Shown one piece after another: positions 36,231-51,200 of a stretch of 64,000 nt of DNA. Below the pieces are notes generated by a model. It was not told the origin of the DNA. It searched no databases and saw only the letters and a program-made list of their open reading frames with translations. Origin of the DNA: Apteryx mantelli (lineage: Eukaryota > Chordata > Aves > Apterygiformes > Apterygidae); contig NC_089985.1 of the NCBI RefSeq assembly GCF_036417845.1, positions 29,284,583 to 29,348,582 on the forward strand, given 5' to 3'. Positions within the stretch are counted from its first letter, which is position 1. Each line of letters opens with the position of its first letter. The position numbers were made by a program, and so were the translations under genes.

Positions 36231-39200
36231 TCTGTAGTGCAGAAAATCCCAGAAGTAATAGCGCGTCCTCAGGCACGTGTGTTTTGTCCGAACTGTGTAA
36301 AATTAAAAGCTCTCTTTAAGTGCGTTGGCAGGTCTCCGAATAGAAATGTTTTTAGAGTCTTTGGGTTACTAATCAAACTGAAAATGGCTTGCTACTTGAA
36401 ATTATGCAGTATAACTTAAATATGCTTTAACAAAGTTTTTTTATTCCTGTTACTGTGGCTTTTGTGTGAGGCTGCAGCCATCAGCCTGGTATTCCTCGGA
36501 GAACTGGTGCCGTCCGGATTCTTGTCCTGCTCCCGCCTTGTTTGTTCCCTCCGTCCTGACTGATGTGCCGGCCCGAACGGGGCCCTCTTCTCTGCGAAGC
36601 CCATGGGGGACTGTGCTTAACATAGCTTTTACAGAGGGTTGCTGTTGTCATAGCTCCTGACTTTGAAGCACAAATGTTCTGTGTAATCTATTTCCATTTA
36701 AAGTGGATTAAAATAGCAGATTTACTTAATTTATCTGCTGTTAGGCAAGAGGAGCAATGGAAATAGAACTTCATCCAAGCCCCTTTTACTGATAAGGAAG
36801 AAATTGTGGGTCAGGAAATCATTTTACTGAATTATTGGAGTGTCCTCTGGAATAGAGCAAGGTGGTGGCTTTATGTTTTAGTTAAGCTAAAGGTGACCAA
36901 TCGATTTTTCTCCTGTGTTCTTCAGCAAGTTTCAGGGAAAGTTTTGGAATGGTTGACATATATTCAGTCTCTTTTTTAGTGTAACAGCAGAATATATATG
37001 AGGTTGTACTATGACAACCTATTGGAGATTAGGTGTAAATGAAGGTTCTGTTTGAAGTTAACAGTATTCAAATATTGTTACCTATGTCTTCCATTTCTCC
37101 CAATTACTTGATGTATTCTTTGCATTTCACTAGCTTTGTTCTTCCTGCTTGACCTTGTGTTTCCACTGGTTGTGGTAAAGCTGGGATTACTCAAAATGAT
37201 TACAACATACGGATGAAACGTGTGTAATGGAATAAGAAGAACTACCTGTCTTGAAGCTTTTGTAAGGTTTATGAATTTTAAGGTGTGGTGAAGGCACAGA
37301 TGTGCATTGAAGAGTTTGTTTTGTAAAGACAACAAAAATTTAAGTGGTCATTTCTTTGTTCACTACTGAAAAATGCCTGATATTTTCTCTCTTTTTCAGG
37401 ATCAAGCAGAACAGTTCTTTAAAAGTGGTCATACAAATAACTGGGCAGTTTTGGTAAGTGTGGTCCAGTTTGTGTTCTTCAGATAAGGCTTACATCTTTC
37501 GGTCATGCACCATAGTCACTGCAGCCACTCACGAATTCCGTTCACGTGACAGAAGTTGAAAGATAAAGACGTGGAAGCAAATACCATTATTTGAAATTAT
37601 CCCTGCAAACTTACTACACTATGTTAAAATTATCTTTTCAGTATAACTACATATCAGACACTCAGAACAGTCAGATACATAGCAGGATTCATAAAACAAA
37701 AATTCTGGTAAATTATCATACTGTGCATTGAACAACAACGTGCCTATAATATCAAAGAGAAATTTAGCTCTTTGACCAGACAGTATACTTTATTTCTCAT
37801 TTTTGTTCTTATTAAATTTGCTACCTTGTGACAGCAGCCTTAGAATAAAACAAATTCAGGTGGTAATATTTAGATCAATTGTTCTTATCCTAATTTTTCT
37901 TATTTGCCTTGAATCTTTTGTTGGCTTTGAATCATGCTACACAATTAGTTCTTAATCACAGTTCAGGTCTTGGTGACTAATTTGTTTCAGAACATATTGT
38001 AATTACTCAGCAGCAGATACTTGCTTTCCAGATACTAAAATTTAACAATATAAAAGCAAAGTGAATAGTAATGAATTGAATTAGAAGGAGTAATTTCTAT
38101 ATTCTACAATGTACAAACTTAAAACTATTAAAACATTAAGTACCTTTCCATTTTAATACTATTTACAGATTGGTGTTTTTATTAGTATACTTATAAACTC
38201 ACAAGGAAAGTGGAAAATCAGGTCCAAGGAATTTTACTTTCTGTCCTCAACAGATTCTCTGCTTATGCTTTTTTTAGTTGCTAAGAAATTCAACATTCAA
38301 CTTCATGACAATAGGTAGTAATTTTTTTTTATCAAGAAAATAGAGAGTGTGTTACTATTTCCGTGCAGTTCAGGCCTGGGATCACAGTGCAAAACCACCT
38401 CATCAGGAATTTGAATTAATATGCTGGACCATGAATACCTATATATAAAGCATTGATATATTTTCCACTCTGTTATAAGCAAAATGATAGAGGAAAGGGG
38501 CAGATGATAATGTCTTAAAATGTCACAGCCAGGTTTGCCAGAATTAGTTTTCAGAGCTCTAAATCTGACTGAAAGGCAAGTGTTCTCACAGACTGATTCC
38601 TATGGGCTTTCTTGAAATTTCTAACCGAAGCAATGATCGAGGGTGAAGGGGGATCCTTTCAGGTGGAATCTTGATTATCATTTAAGCTATTACTCATTGC
38701 CTTTTATGAAAAGGCTTAGAGTAAAAGATGTTACATAGAGTAATCTTACTTAAAGATGTTACTATTTAAATTAAAGTTGTATATTTAAAGCTGAAAAACT
38801 AAAAGAAAAAAGATATCTTAAATGCTATGTTTGCTCCCACTTCTGTTTGTGGCTTTAAAATTGCCTCTTCTAAAATGCTGCTTCATCTGCTTGGAAGACT
38901 GGTAAAACAGCAGGAAACTAAGCCTCTGCAGAGGAGAATTGCTGTCCTTGGTGCAGGACAAACGAAAAACAGGGAACTTGATGCAAGTGCAAGGGCAGTG
39001 GAAAGGCTGGTACAGAACTACAGCAGGTTGCCTCTGGAGATTTTGGAATCTCATTGGTTTGAGCTTTTGAGGACAGATTAAATAATACCAGACCAAGGGA
39101 ATAGTTTAAGAACAGGAGTGGCTGATCCCTGACCCTTCACCCTGTTGGAATAGTGGCATCTGAACTCTTGATATTTTTTGAGAATTTGTATTCAGATTTT

Positions 39201-42200
39201 GGTTAGAGCTCACTTAGCTCTTTATTGCATTCAAGGACTCAAATATAAAGCATCCTCAGTATATGTTCCCCTGTGTGTAGCTTCTGCATGAACTCACTTA
39301 CTGTCTTTATGCAAGAATGCTCCCAGAATGGGTTTGCTGTTGAGATGAAAACTCTTCCTTTGATTTTTTTTTTTTTTTCTCCATTTGAAATGGAGAAAAC
39401 AAATGAGAAAATTTAGCCTATCCACTGACTATTGCTGGATTATTCCCCAAGTGCCACTTTCTAAACTTACTTGGCTTTTGTGACGGTTTTTTTCATGATT
39501 CAGTATGTTAAGAACATTTTTGTTTTAACATTTATTTTCAGCATTTATTACTGTGGTACAACAAAGGCATATAACTTACATCATGAGTTTCTTGGTGTTG
39601 CTAGGTTCTTTCTGATTTGTTACTAGTTTGTTGATGTCACATGCATCAGAAGATACTGATTACTGGATCAGTCCAATTTGTATCTTTTACACTATTTAAT
39701 ATGTATTTATTTTTTCTTAAAAATTCAAGGTGTGTACATCTCGATTCTGGTTTAATTACCGTCACGTGGCAAATACTCTTTCAGTGTACAGAAGTGTCAA
39801 GAGACTGGGCATTCCTGATAGGTGAGAGAATCTTGGTGAATACAATTGCTTGCAAATGTAAAGTTCTCCTGTTATCTGAAACAGTATAAAATTATAGCTC
39901 TTTAGAGTATAACTGGATAAAAGTAAAGAGTAAAAATGTGATCACATCAGTATATTGAAAAGTACAGTAATATTATTCAAAATGAAAAGGAACAAGTTAT
40001 ATCATGAAACTTCTAGTTGGAATAGAGTAATTTGATTAAAAAAGAGGAGCTATCTGGCCACTAAATTATACCACTTAATAAATTGGTAAAAGTATAATGT
40101 GAAAATTGGTAAATGCATTGAGAAGTGACAATATTACTCCAAAATATAGCTTTTACTGTGCTGTATTTTCCTTTCAGTGTGGAGATGGTAGCAACCCTGA
40201 CTGTAGTTAAAATGTAAGACTTCCATGCCTTTAACTACGCTGAGAATCTTTAAACTAAAGCTGTTGAACAAAGCAGCTCCTACGTATTGAAAGTAGCCTT
40301 GAAAAATCCATTTTGCCTGACATTTTTAGGAGAAGCCAGAGGCTTTGTCTATCCATGCAAACTGTACTTCCGTAGCTATAGCATGATGGTTAAAATATTA
40401 TTCTCTGATAGCAGAATTAGGAAGATGAATAAATTGTTCTAAGGTGTCTTTATAATTGTGTTGCTAGTGATAATTTTTTAGGGGTATAACTATTTTGGAA
40501 TGTAATTTACTTGCATAAAAACTGTGAAAACAAATGGTAGTAGTTCACTGTAGTATTTCCAGCATGTCTAGGTAAAGAGGTAGAAGTCACTAAAAGAGTA
40601 ACTTCTATCTGTTTTTGAAAATGGGGATGTTGAAACCTAATTTTTACAAGAATTTTGGGGCTATAAATCCAATAAAACATAGCACAAGGCTCTGTAGGCT
40701 GAAAGCCACAGATGTGTGCCATTTTTTGCACATATCATACAGAAGCATCTAACTTCCCTCATATATTGCATTTGAAGCATAGGCACCATGGGTGCTAACT
40801 TAGAAATTCTTCTTAGAAACTGAGGACTTTTGTCTTCCCTAATCTGTCTTGCTCCACCATGAAGGTAAAAATGTGGCAGCTTCAGAAATACTGCAAAAAT
40901 TGCAGTGTAGCTGAAGGTTTCTGTTGTTTGGTCATATGGTCTGTTTCTTATCCATACCCAAGGATCTGGAAATGGATCTCAAAAAAGGCAACAATCCTGT
41001 AGACTAAGACAAGAGTAAGACATTGGAGGAGACCTAGGGAGATAGATAATCTAATTTCTCCCATCTCCAGCAGTTTTCACATGAGTTTCAGTGGGTTTGT
41101 CCCGGAGAATACTGGAGAAACTTCTTTTACTTGGTTTTCTTTTTTTTGCTGCAAAACTTCATTCTAAATGTTGATAAGATAAAAAAAATAAAATAAAATT
41201 ACATTTAAAAAATATATCATTGTTCTCTCTTTTTGGGGGGGAAAGGGTAGGATTTGTGCATAAGTCTGTTTTGTACAGAGCTGTGTCAGTCTGGTGTTTT
41301 AAACAAATTTGTCATCAAACAATAGAACTCATTAGGAAATGCTTTCTGGTTTTATGATTGTAAGTTGCTCTGGTTTGTTGGCATGTGGCCACAATTCTCC
41401 AATTTGTAAGAGGAAAGTTTTGTTAGAATAAAAGAATCAAAATGATCTGAGAAATTGCTTTTGATTGCTGGAATCATTATCCAATATAAGTTTCACATCA
41501 AGGGAATAGCAGTGATATAATACATGATTAGATTACTTTTGTTTAACAGTTAAGCTACGAGTTAACGCTTAGATTTTTTTACTGAGTATGTGGACAATCT
41601 GTTCATTTGCACACAATGGTTCTGTTTGTCCATGGGGGATTTCACTTGCTTCTAAGAACACCATGTGGTGTTCTTAAAACTTTGCATGTTCATGTTTACC
41701 TGTCTGTACTACTACCATGCAGAACTTGTCTCTGAGTGTGCAATTATTCTTTCTTTCCTTTTTTAATAGACTGTCACACAGTTCTTGAAAATAGTGCTAA
41801 ATTGTGGGACTAGTGATGGCTTAGCCTGGAATATTCTCTTTTGAGTGTAATGCATAAAATGGGTATACACAAGACTCCCTCAATAAATCTACAGGGTTTA
41901 TTTTTGACACTTGCTTCCAACTGACTCCCTTTTAATAGCACTCCTTTCTATAAAAATAATTTTGTACTGGTATGCATATGCAAGGAAAAAAAAATCTTTA
42001 TTTCTCTTCTGTCACTGTCCTCCTCTGGATTCTCTTGTTAGACCTTCATACTTATTTTGGTGTTTTATTCCCATTGAAATCAATTACTTTGATTATTTTT
42101 GAGGATCTGTGCTTATGTTACGTGGAGAGCATTTGTGTCTCTTTCTGTGCAGCATGGAGCATGTCGGCGCTTACTAAACAATGACACGACTCTTACAGTG

Positions 42201-45200
42201 CTCAGGCAGACACAGAGGTGAATGATGACAGACCCAGGAATGGTATTGAAATGGCAGGTCACAGTTTAGTTTTTAACTGTGCATCTTGCGAGTCAGGAAT
42301 AGAATTGAGCTTTGCTTTTATAAGTATCATTTGGGAGAATACTAAGATCACTTGTTCTGGGAGAAATTCTATCAAAGAATGAGTCACCTGAGAAAAAGAC
42401 TAACTTCACCTCAGTCCAGACGTATTTTTTCTAGCGCTAAAGGTCTCCAATCTACTACTTGTTATTACATATTTTGACCCTACCCTGACCCTGGCAAATG
42501 AAATATGGATCTTGGCTGCATACAAGCTAGGGCAGTTTTATAATGTTAGTCCTCCAAGTGCTGGGTGTTTTTTCTTGGTAATTAGATGACAAAATCTGTC
42601 TGGTGTCAGCCCAGTCGCATTCTTCGGGGGAATTCCCTGTTAGCACAGGGAATCAGGTAATAGTGTATCAAATGCGGTATAATAGTTTGAAAAACAGGAG
42701 CTCTTCAGATCTCAAGAAAAGAATCAGCATACCGCTTCTAACTGAGGAGGGTGAGAGAAGGTGAGTGTGCTGGGATTTCTTCTGTGGAACAGCATGAAAT
42801 GGTTTATTGCTGTGTAAACTCAGATTTTTTTTAAAGTGTTGTGCTGGCCTAGGTCCGGTCAAATCTGTACCGTGAAGTTGCTAATGCTAACTAATCTTGT
42901 ACTCAGCTTTGCTTAACTAAATCCTACAGGTAAATACCAGCTGACTGTGTGTGCATGTGTGGTATCTTTATAACAGTGGGGATGTACACAAGGAAACAGG
43001 GTATAACCGAGCAAAGTTTCACCTACAGTGACAGGAATCTTCTTAAAGTTACAAGCTATCGTTTTAGTTACGGCACGTTTTTGTTGTCATTTCTGTTTGA
43101 CTGATCTGTGAAAGTAAAAAGTCTGAAATATTTCCGTCTTATTTTTCATAGTCACATTGTGCTGATGCTGGCAGATGATATGGCATGTAATCCCAGAAAT
43201 CCCAAACCAGCTACTGTGTTTAGCCATAAAAACATGGAGCTGAATGTTTATGGAGATGATGTGGAAGTGGATTACCGAAGCTATGAGGTGACTGTGCTTT
43301 AATTAAATAACCGGGGTTTTGTTGGTATTTTTGGTTTAAGGCTTTATAAAATCTATGCAGTTTGAGGAAGTCTTTCCATTCCTATTACTAGATTTGGGCT
43401 GGGCTTTTATTATTATCTGATGAGTTTAAAAAATACTCCCCAAAACATAATATTGGATTTGTATTTAAAATTTAGTATACTGTTCTAAACACTAGAAATA
43501 TGTAGTTGTGTGTTGGCTATCTTAAAGAATGGAATAACCACAATTATTTTGAGACTAGGTGGAACTCCTTTTGTATCCTAGGAATGTACAGATGTTACTG
43601 AACTTTCTCTTCTGTGGAAAAGAGAGATAGGTGGTTAGTGTCTCGTCTTGCAAACACACCGCAGTTAAATTTTCAGCATGCAAGTAAAATGTTTAATAGG
43701 GAGGTCTGCTTGTATCTTAAGCATATGCTTTTATCAGTATAAAACAAGCCTCCTCCTAGTCATTATTGTAAAATAGTTAATACATAGAAATAGTTGCTGT
43801 GTTTTATCACCTTTTGTGTACTACGACTTCAAACAGACCATTTCTTTACCAGGTGATCTTAAGTTGGACAGCACTTACACGGTTTAGTAGTGCTATATAA
43901 TTATTGATAAAGCAAAAAAAGGTTTATAGGAGCCTATTTTCTTATCTAGTAGGTGTCTTGTTTTATTTTTGAAGCTTTATATAAAGAAGTGAAGATATGA
44001 CAGAGAAATAGATATGTTCTTTTTATCATGTTTTTTTCCGTGAGTATGAATTTTGTGCTAGCATTTTTTGAGCTGTATATGTCTGCATGAAGAGCAAGTG
44101 GTGTTTTATAGAATGTTTTACAATCACTATCCAGATGATCTGGTCAGTCAAAGACTTACGTAACTGAAATTGATTTTGTTTTTTCTTTCCTGAGTTGCAG
44201 AGGGAATCTAAAGTCTGTTTTTCCATAGTAACGCACACTAACGTTGGAGCATTTTGTGAGTACATGAGGAGCTTTGGTAGAACAAAGCTATATACTTTGG
44301 CAGGCTTTCAGATCAATGAAGATGTATTTAGTAATTATAATGGTAGTAGACTTATTTGATATAATAAAGCAACAGGCTGATGTTAGTGGGATAAAATAAA
44401 AGGTACTGTATGATCATGAGCCTTATTAGAGCAAAACCTTCAACAGAAAATTTCCATCGATGCAGTTCTACTATCCAGTTTTGCATCTTGTTAGATAAAC
44501 TGTGTTTTATTTTTCAATTATTTATTTTATGGAACCCAGCCCAGAGTAGTTGATCAATATTTTTATCTTTATGCTTCTGTTCATAGGTTACTGTGGAAAA
44601 TTTCTTGCGTGTATTAACAGGAAGAATCCCACCAGGTACACCTCGATCTAAACGTCTTCTTTCTGATGACAGAAGCAACATTCTAATATATATGACAGGT
44701 AATTACAGGTTTGTGTATATAATTCATTGACTTTTGTTGTTCAATAGGATGGGGCTGTTTGAAAGCATGAAATCCCATCAAGAGTCCAAATAAACAAAAA
44801 AACAGTAGAGTGAATGTTTTTTGTTGTTGTTTGTTTAGCATGTCATACAGTAATCAAGAAAAAAACCTGTAAGACAGTACTTAGCAAAGATAGTTTCCAG
44901 TCTAAATGATGCACACATACTGTTCTTACTGTTGTAATATTTTCTTTTGTTGGGGTCCCTTTGGAGAAAGAGAATTGTTTGGCTTTTTTTAGAAAGACAG
45001 CTGACCAGGTCATAGGTTTTTCTATAACTTAGAAGCCTCCCTAACTTGTGTGCCTGCCTGCCTCCCCCCCCCCCCCCCCTTCAGGTCATGGTGGAAATGG
45101 TTTCCTAAAATTTCAAGATTCTGAAGAAATCACAAATGTAGAACTTGCTGATGCCTTTGAACAAATGTGGCAGAAAAGAAGGTAAGAAAAATGTATTATT

Positions 45201-48200
45201 TAGAGATTGAATAGTGTATTTCATGAGCATGTGTGAAGTCTAGCTGGTAGGTCACTGTTGCTTGCTTTTCAACAGTGATACTATCTGTTGTCCGTAAAAT
45301 TGCCTGACACTTTGCATGCAAAAAGAAGAGCTTTGGTTTTTATTTTTGGCTTCCTGCAGTTACAGCTGCTCAAATGAGTATCTTTGGCTAATCTCACATT
45401 TAACAATCGATCAGTGTGAACTATACTGTTCCTTAGGTTCCTAGCAGTTACCTGGTAACTAAGAAGCAAAGTATATATATGTTGTTTCAATCTAAAGAAA
45501 GGCAAGTAAGAAGGCTGTTTTATTTCTTTCAGGTACAATGAATTGTTGTTTATTATTGATACTTGTCAAGGAGCATCCATGTATGAACGATTTTATTCAC
45601 CTAATATAATGGCCTTGGCTAGCAGCCAAGTAGGAGAAGATTCTTTATCAGTAAGTAAATTTTTGTGAACCTAAAGGTGATTTTCAGAATTCCTGTGTGA
45701 GCTAAAAGCACAGGTCCTATTGACTTTTAAATAAAAAATTCCTTTCCAATTGCTGAATGTAATATATTTAGTTTCCAGAGTATGGTTTCTATAAAACTCA
45801 TAAGTGTGTTTTTCCTGTTGCTTTGTAGGGCTGTTCCAGAGAACCAGGCTAGTTATTTTTCAGCAACTTAAAAATAAATAATACTAAAGATATTTCTCAA
45901 TAATTTTATAAATGTAAAACAGAAAACAGAAAGCATAATTCAGTGCATAAGGTGTATTATACTTATAAGGAAGATGATGACTCATCTCTTCCTTCCTCTG
46001 CATGTCACTTTAGTATACCTCTCTGACACTGGTCCCTTATTCGAGTAACTCTTTGTGAGACTTTCCTGCTCACTTTCAGTTCATTTACATAAATTTTTGA
46101 AGGACTTGCAAGAAGTTAGAAAAGTTTTGAGGATCCACAACTCCCATGAACTGTTGGGTGCAAAGTACAAAGGAAAGGGCAAATCATTTTCTGTTCACTG
46201 CTGATGGTTAAAGTTGAATATGGAGTTCTGTGCTTGCTGGCCAGTTTCTGCATTGCCTAGGATAGGCAGAAGTTTTATGGGAACATGGATGGTATAGGTG
46301 TGAGGAATATAATAATATTATATATAATAACTACTATGTGTTGTTTTTAAGCATCAGCCTGATCTTGGGATTGGAGTTCATCTTATGGACAGATACACAT
46401 TCTATGTTCTAGAGTTCTTGGAAGAAATTCATCCAGCCAGTCAGACAAATATGAATGACCTAGTAAGTAGTATACTTAACATTCATGAGTACACTAATGA
46501 CTTTAACATTCTCAAAACAAATTTATTTTGTCCATAGGGTTCTCCAAAAGTTTTTTGTTCTCCTGCTTTTTCCCTCAGAAGCAGCTTGGGGTGGGGGTGG
46601 GGGGGGGGTGAGAGATTGCCGTTATTAAATGCAATTATAGTGTAACATTTTGGTGATTTTCCTCAGGGTGAAACTGGTCTGTTGGCTACAGAAAAAATAA
46701 CCAACACTAACCAGATTTTTTTATATTAATTGAAAAATATTATTTGCACATGAAAAATAATAGCAAAAATTTGTATATAAAATCAGCTTAATGGATAACA
46801 GACATTTTGCAAATGTGGAAAGGCAGCCATTGATACTGTTTTGCAAAGGTGGTTTATACAGTTAGAATTCTAGCCATGCACTCGCAAATTCCTACAGACA
46901 CTGATTTCTCTATGTATCTGCATAGACTCCAGAGTGAGACATGTCCAAATCCAACTGTATGTTTAGAGTTTATTATATCTTGGGTAAATACTAGTTGTAG
47001 CTTTCGAGGTATGATGCAGAACCCCCTTCCCCCCCCCCCAACCTATTACAAAATTTATGAAAATGTCTTTATAACAGTTAGATATACACTGGTGAGATGA
47101 TGTAAATAAAAAGTAACCATATTTTATGTATTCTATTAACCCTTTGTGCCTGTTCAGATATTAATTTCCTTGTAGTAATTCATTGGTAATACATTGTAGT
47201 AATACGTGCTTTGGTGCCTAGTAGCTCTAAACTCTGACATGGTGTATAAATGATTTAAGAGCAACCATTGACTGAGCACACTGTCTTTGATTCATTTCAA
47301 TAAAAGGAGCAGCTGCTCAAAAGTTTTGTCACCCTCTGTCTACAAAGGCTGGTGTTAGCCTGGCTGCTAGATATGTAGTAGAATTCACTCTAAACAGCCC
47401 ACACTTGACAGATTTTATGTTGATACAGAACTGATTCAGTGACTAAGATTCAAAATTCTTTTACTACCAAGGAATGAAATTCTATCCTGTAATTCAACAT
47501 CATCTGATCATGGGATACAGATCACTTTAAAATAAATCTTTTTAAAGAAGAATATGCAAGTTCTTTATTAATTATGTATCTGCTTCTAAAATGTTGTTTG
47601 AATGAATTGGCCAGAACTCTCTTCTGAAAATGAATTGCCAGATAACAGCCAAATAACTTGCCAGAAAATGAATTGAGTGATAACAGCATCAAAAATGAAC
47701 ATTTTCTAGTATATAAGAAACCACCTGGGAATTAGTATAACTGGTCTAGCCAGTTAGATGTTAATTCAGATGTTGTGGATGGTATAGCTGGCCAAGTAGT
47801 CTTCATTTTGGGCTCTTCAGAGAAGATATCTCAACATTTTTCCTTGTGTTATTGTGTTTCCTTATGTGCTGAGTACTCAGGAAGAGCTGAGGTAACTTGC
47901 CTCCTACTGGCAAATTATTTGCGTTGTGTAAGTCATCATATGGTACCTCATTGCTCTGCTTATTGTTGCTATGGGAGGGGAAGAGAATGGACCCAAATAT
48001 ATCATGATTTGTGGTGGTAATGTACTGAGTCTTAACACGTATGTATTTCAGCAGATGTGACTTCTTGTCTTTTAAGTCATTTTTTTTCCATGCTTTCATC
48101 TTGGAGTTCCAAAATGACACGTTTAGTCCACGGTAAGGGTATCAGCTCATTTATTTGGAAGAAGTTACAGGGGATAGTTTGGCAGTGGAACGCACGGTTA

Positions 48201-51200
48201 GTGTTATGCTGGTTTAAGAGCAAAGAGATACTGCTTATTCAAGTCTGGTTTTTAAATTTAACACTTTCCAAACTCAGATTAACACATTAAATGGATTACT
48301 AACTAGCTCACCCATAGATCTTTAAAATAGGTAGCTAATAATGAGTTGTACAATTTTGTGATATGCCTAATGTCTGCTCTTTTAAGAGCAGTGTAATAAT
48401 TGCAGAGTGTTTCTATTGCATCACTTGTTTAGTTTTCTCTAACCACTCTTAAAACACCTTCTCTTCAGACCCACCTAAATTTTGGATGTTGCATTCTTGC
48501 AAAGAATGAGACATCTTTCCTCATAATCCACTCCACCTACTCCCCACCTGCTCCATCTGTGTTGCTAGGGGAATAGCATAAAGCTGTGCAAATGACTGAC
48601 TTTGGATTTGACTGCAATTCCAAAAAAAGAAAAGACTAAATTGAAATGTCACACTTTTAAACTTTTAAAATAAGATTCAAATACATTTCTACACAAGATA
48701 TCATTTGGCATTAAATAGCTAAAAATTTTGTTATGAAAAATCAAGATAAAGTTTCTGTTTTGAGGAATTGTGTGGCTTTAGATAAATAATATCTTATTCA
48801 AGTAATTTGGAAAAATATGCACAAGAACATGTCTTTCATTTAGCCAGCATTTACCTTTTCTTTTTTGTCAAAAGACCTCTGCTATAAAAGTGTTACTCTG
48901 CTGTAGCGTAATTGCTTTGCAGTCTTCTCTCACGCTGGTACTTGTATATTTGCATCTGTAATGTTGAAGTTCTCTTCTTAGTGTCACTGCAAATTCTTGA
49001 TCGTAATTTGGCTCAAAATCTTCTTGTGGTAGTAAATCATTGTGGGGCAGATTGGAAGTAGTCATAGTCTCTGTTTCGTAGTTTTAATGCTGATGCTGTT
49101 GTTCTGGGACATGTACACATCTCAAGAGACCTTCAAATTACTCCTGCCTTGATCCTCTATATCCTCCCAGCCCAAAGCAGTGCTGAGTAAAAATTGTTCA
49201 AAACTCAGAACAGTCTTGTCAGAGTTATTCTGAGTCAAAGCTTTGTTGATGGTACTGTGCTAATGTATCTGTACAGCTTTTGCTCTGTAGTTATTCAGTG
49301 ATCTTTTTGCATGATATAGGTGAGCTGTCATTAATACTTTTTTTCCTCTTAGTTTATAAGACATTGTTATTTTTATACCTATCACCTATCAAATTCATGT
49401 TTGTTTGTTTGTTTTTGACTGGGGAGAGATTTTCCCCCTCTTTCTAGTCATATTCAATATTAAGTAGTGTTAAAAGAATTAGATTTGTCCTTTATTTAAT
49501 GTTTAACAAGTTTAATATAGTGATATGTATTTTAAGCAATGGCACTTAACCAAGAGAGATTAAAAAGAAAATGCAGATGTTTTCTGTAAAGTAACTGCTC
49601 AGTATCTTGTCTCAATTCTTCTTTTCCGGATAGCAAACATTGTATTTGTGTAGGGAGAGTGATTATCTTCTAAATGTTTATTTGTAGTCTTGAAGAACTC
49701 TAACAACCAGGAATATAAATTTAGCATTTAGCGATTTTGGATTTTGGCTGCTTTGAAGCACAGAAGCACTTTGTGGCATATTGGTATACTGCAGGATTCC
49801 CATGCTCTCATAGGTTTTTAAGGAGTAGTCAATTAAATGTAGAAAACTTACAGTAGGTAACAGCTATTGCATATAAATAAGAATTTCTAAGCTTATCTCC
49901 AGCTCGGAATAGCATGGAATGTTACAGTTTGTCTTCAAAATGATAGTTCTGTTTTATTTTAGTAAATTTTATTAACAAAACTAATCATGGTCTAGATGGA
50001 AGATTAGGCATCTGTCTCTGTATCTTGCAGTCTAAAAGAAGTCTGCTTTTGAAATAAATCACATTAGGTTATGCTTCTTCTCTTTATTTGGATAGGGCAA
50101 TAATTCCTGTCCCATGTAATGTCCCGTTACTGTTTGCTATGCTACTGAAGCATAACACTTAGAAAAAGGTAGTTTTCCTGTGTTAGGACGTGTAGACAGC
50201 AGAAATTAACAGTCCCATGGAACAATACTGCCTTGAAAAACATATGCTGAATGAAGGAAGATGGTATCAATAAAAACTATTAGCTGGGTGTTCAGACTTG
50301 ATAGGCAATGGAGAAGTGCTACAGCTTCATAAAAATCCAAAGGGGCTTGCTGTTTCATATTTTATGCATTTTAATATGTACATAATGAAGACGTAGGCAC
50401 TTACCCCATGGAAACAACAGTCTCCATGACTTCGTAGCTTGGGGGAGGGGGGGTTTCTCTTCATAATTTTGCTGTATTTATTTTGTGTATTTATTCACTT
50501 CATCTTTTTAGTGTTGGGAGAGAGTTTTTGCCTTTCTGAACTGACTTTTTGATAAATTTTGAAATGAGAACAGAATAATTTCAGCTCAGTAAACAATATA
50601 TAAAGATGTGTGAAAATACCCACTGGGAGAGAGCAAATGATAAACATGCTAGATTTGGTTTGGAATTTGCCAGAATTTAAATAGTTTGAATGCTTTACTT
50701 GGAGATTATAGAATTACAGAGCATTGATTTCACTGACTTTGTGGATTTTTTTTTTTTTTCTCTCTCACTTTTTCTGTTCTGTAGTGCTGGGTAATTTCAT
50801 AGGTTCCTCAGATTCCTTTTTATACTACAGGACGCAATTTATTCAGAGATGCAAAAGACAGATGGAAGACTTGTAGACAGTTTCAGGTACTGGAGCCATT
50901 GGTGAGACTGGTGCTGCCCTCTCTCAAGAATCGGGATCGGATGACAGTGCAGGAGGGTGGCATGTTCCAAAGGAAACAGGATTAAATGGCTGAAAAATCT
51001 AAGCTTCCTAGAATCTCTTTTGTCTAAAAGGGAACGTGAGATCGTCTGATGTGATGCTCTAGTCATAGGCTGTTGTAGTTCCACTTACTGATGTCTGGTT
51101 TTGCTAAGGCACAGCTTCCAGAAAAGTGTTCAATCATAGTGGAAACAGAAGTTTTCCACTGAAAGTTTGTTCTAGTCGTTGATCAGCTTTACAGTTGAGC

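Noticed and set aside
35608..36276. 222-codon minus-strand frame across PIGK exon 1
   Set aside because: It is a low-complexity CpG-island shadow antisense to the PIGK promoter and first exon, with no family resemblance.
39364..39378. T or A homopolymers at 39,364, 50,746, 52,917, 61,263 and 61,799
   Set aside because: I see no target-site duplication or retrotransposed body next to them, so they are not called as retroelement tails.
47803..48120. 105-codon minus-strand frame in PIGK intron 8
   Set aside because: Antisense within an intron, no family resemblance, and composition typical of AT-rich DNA.
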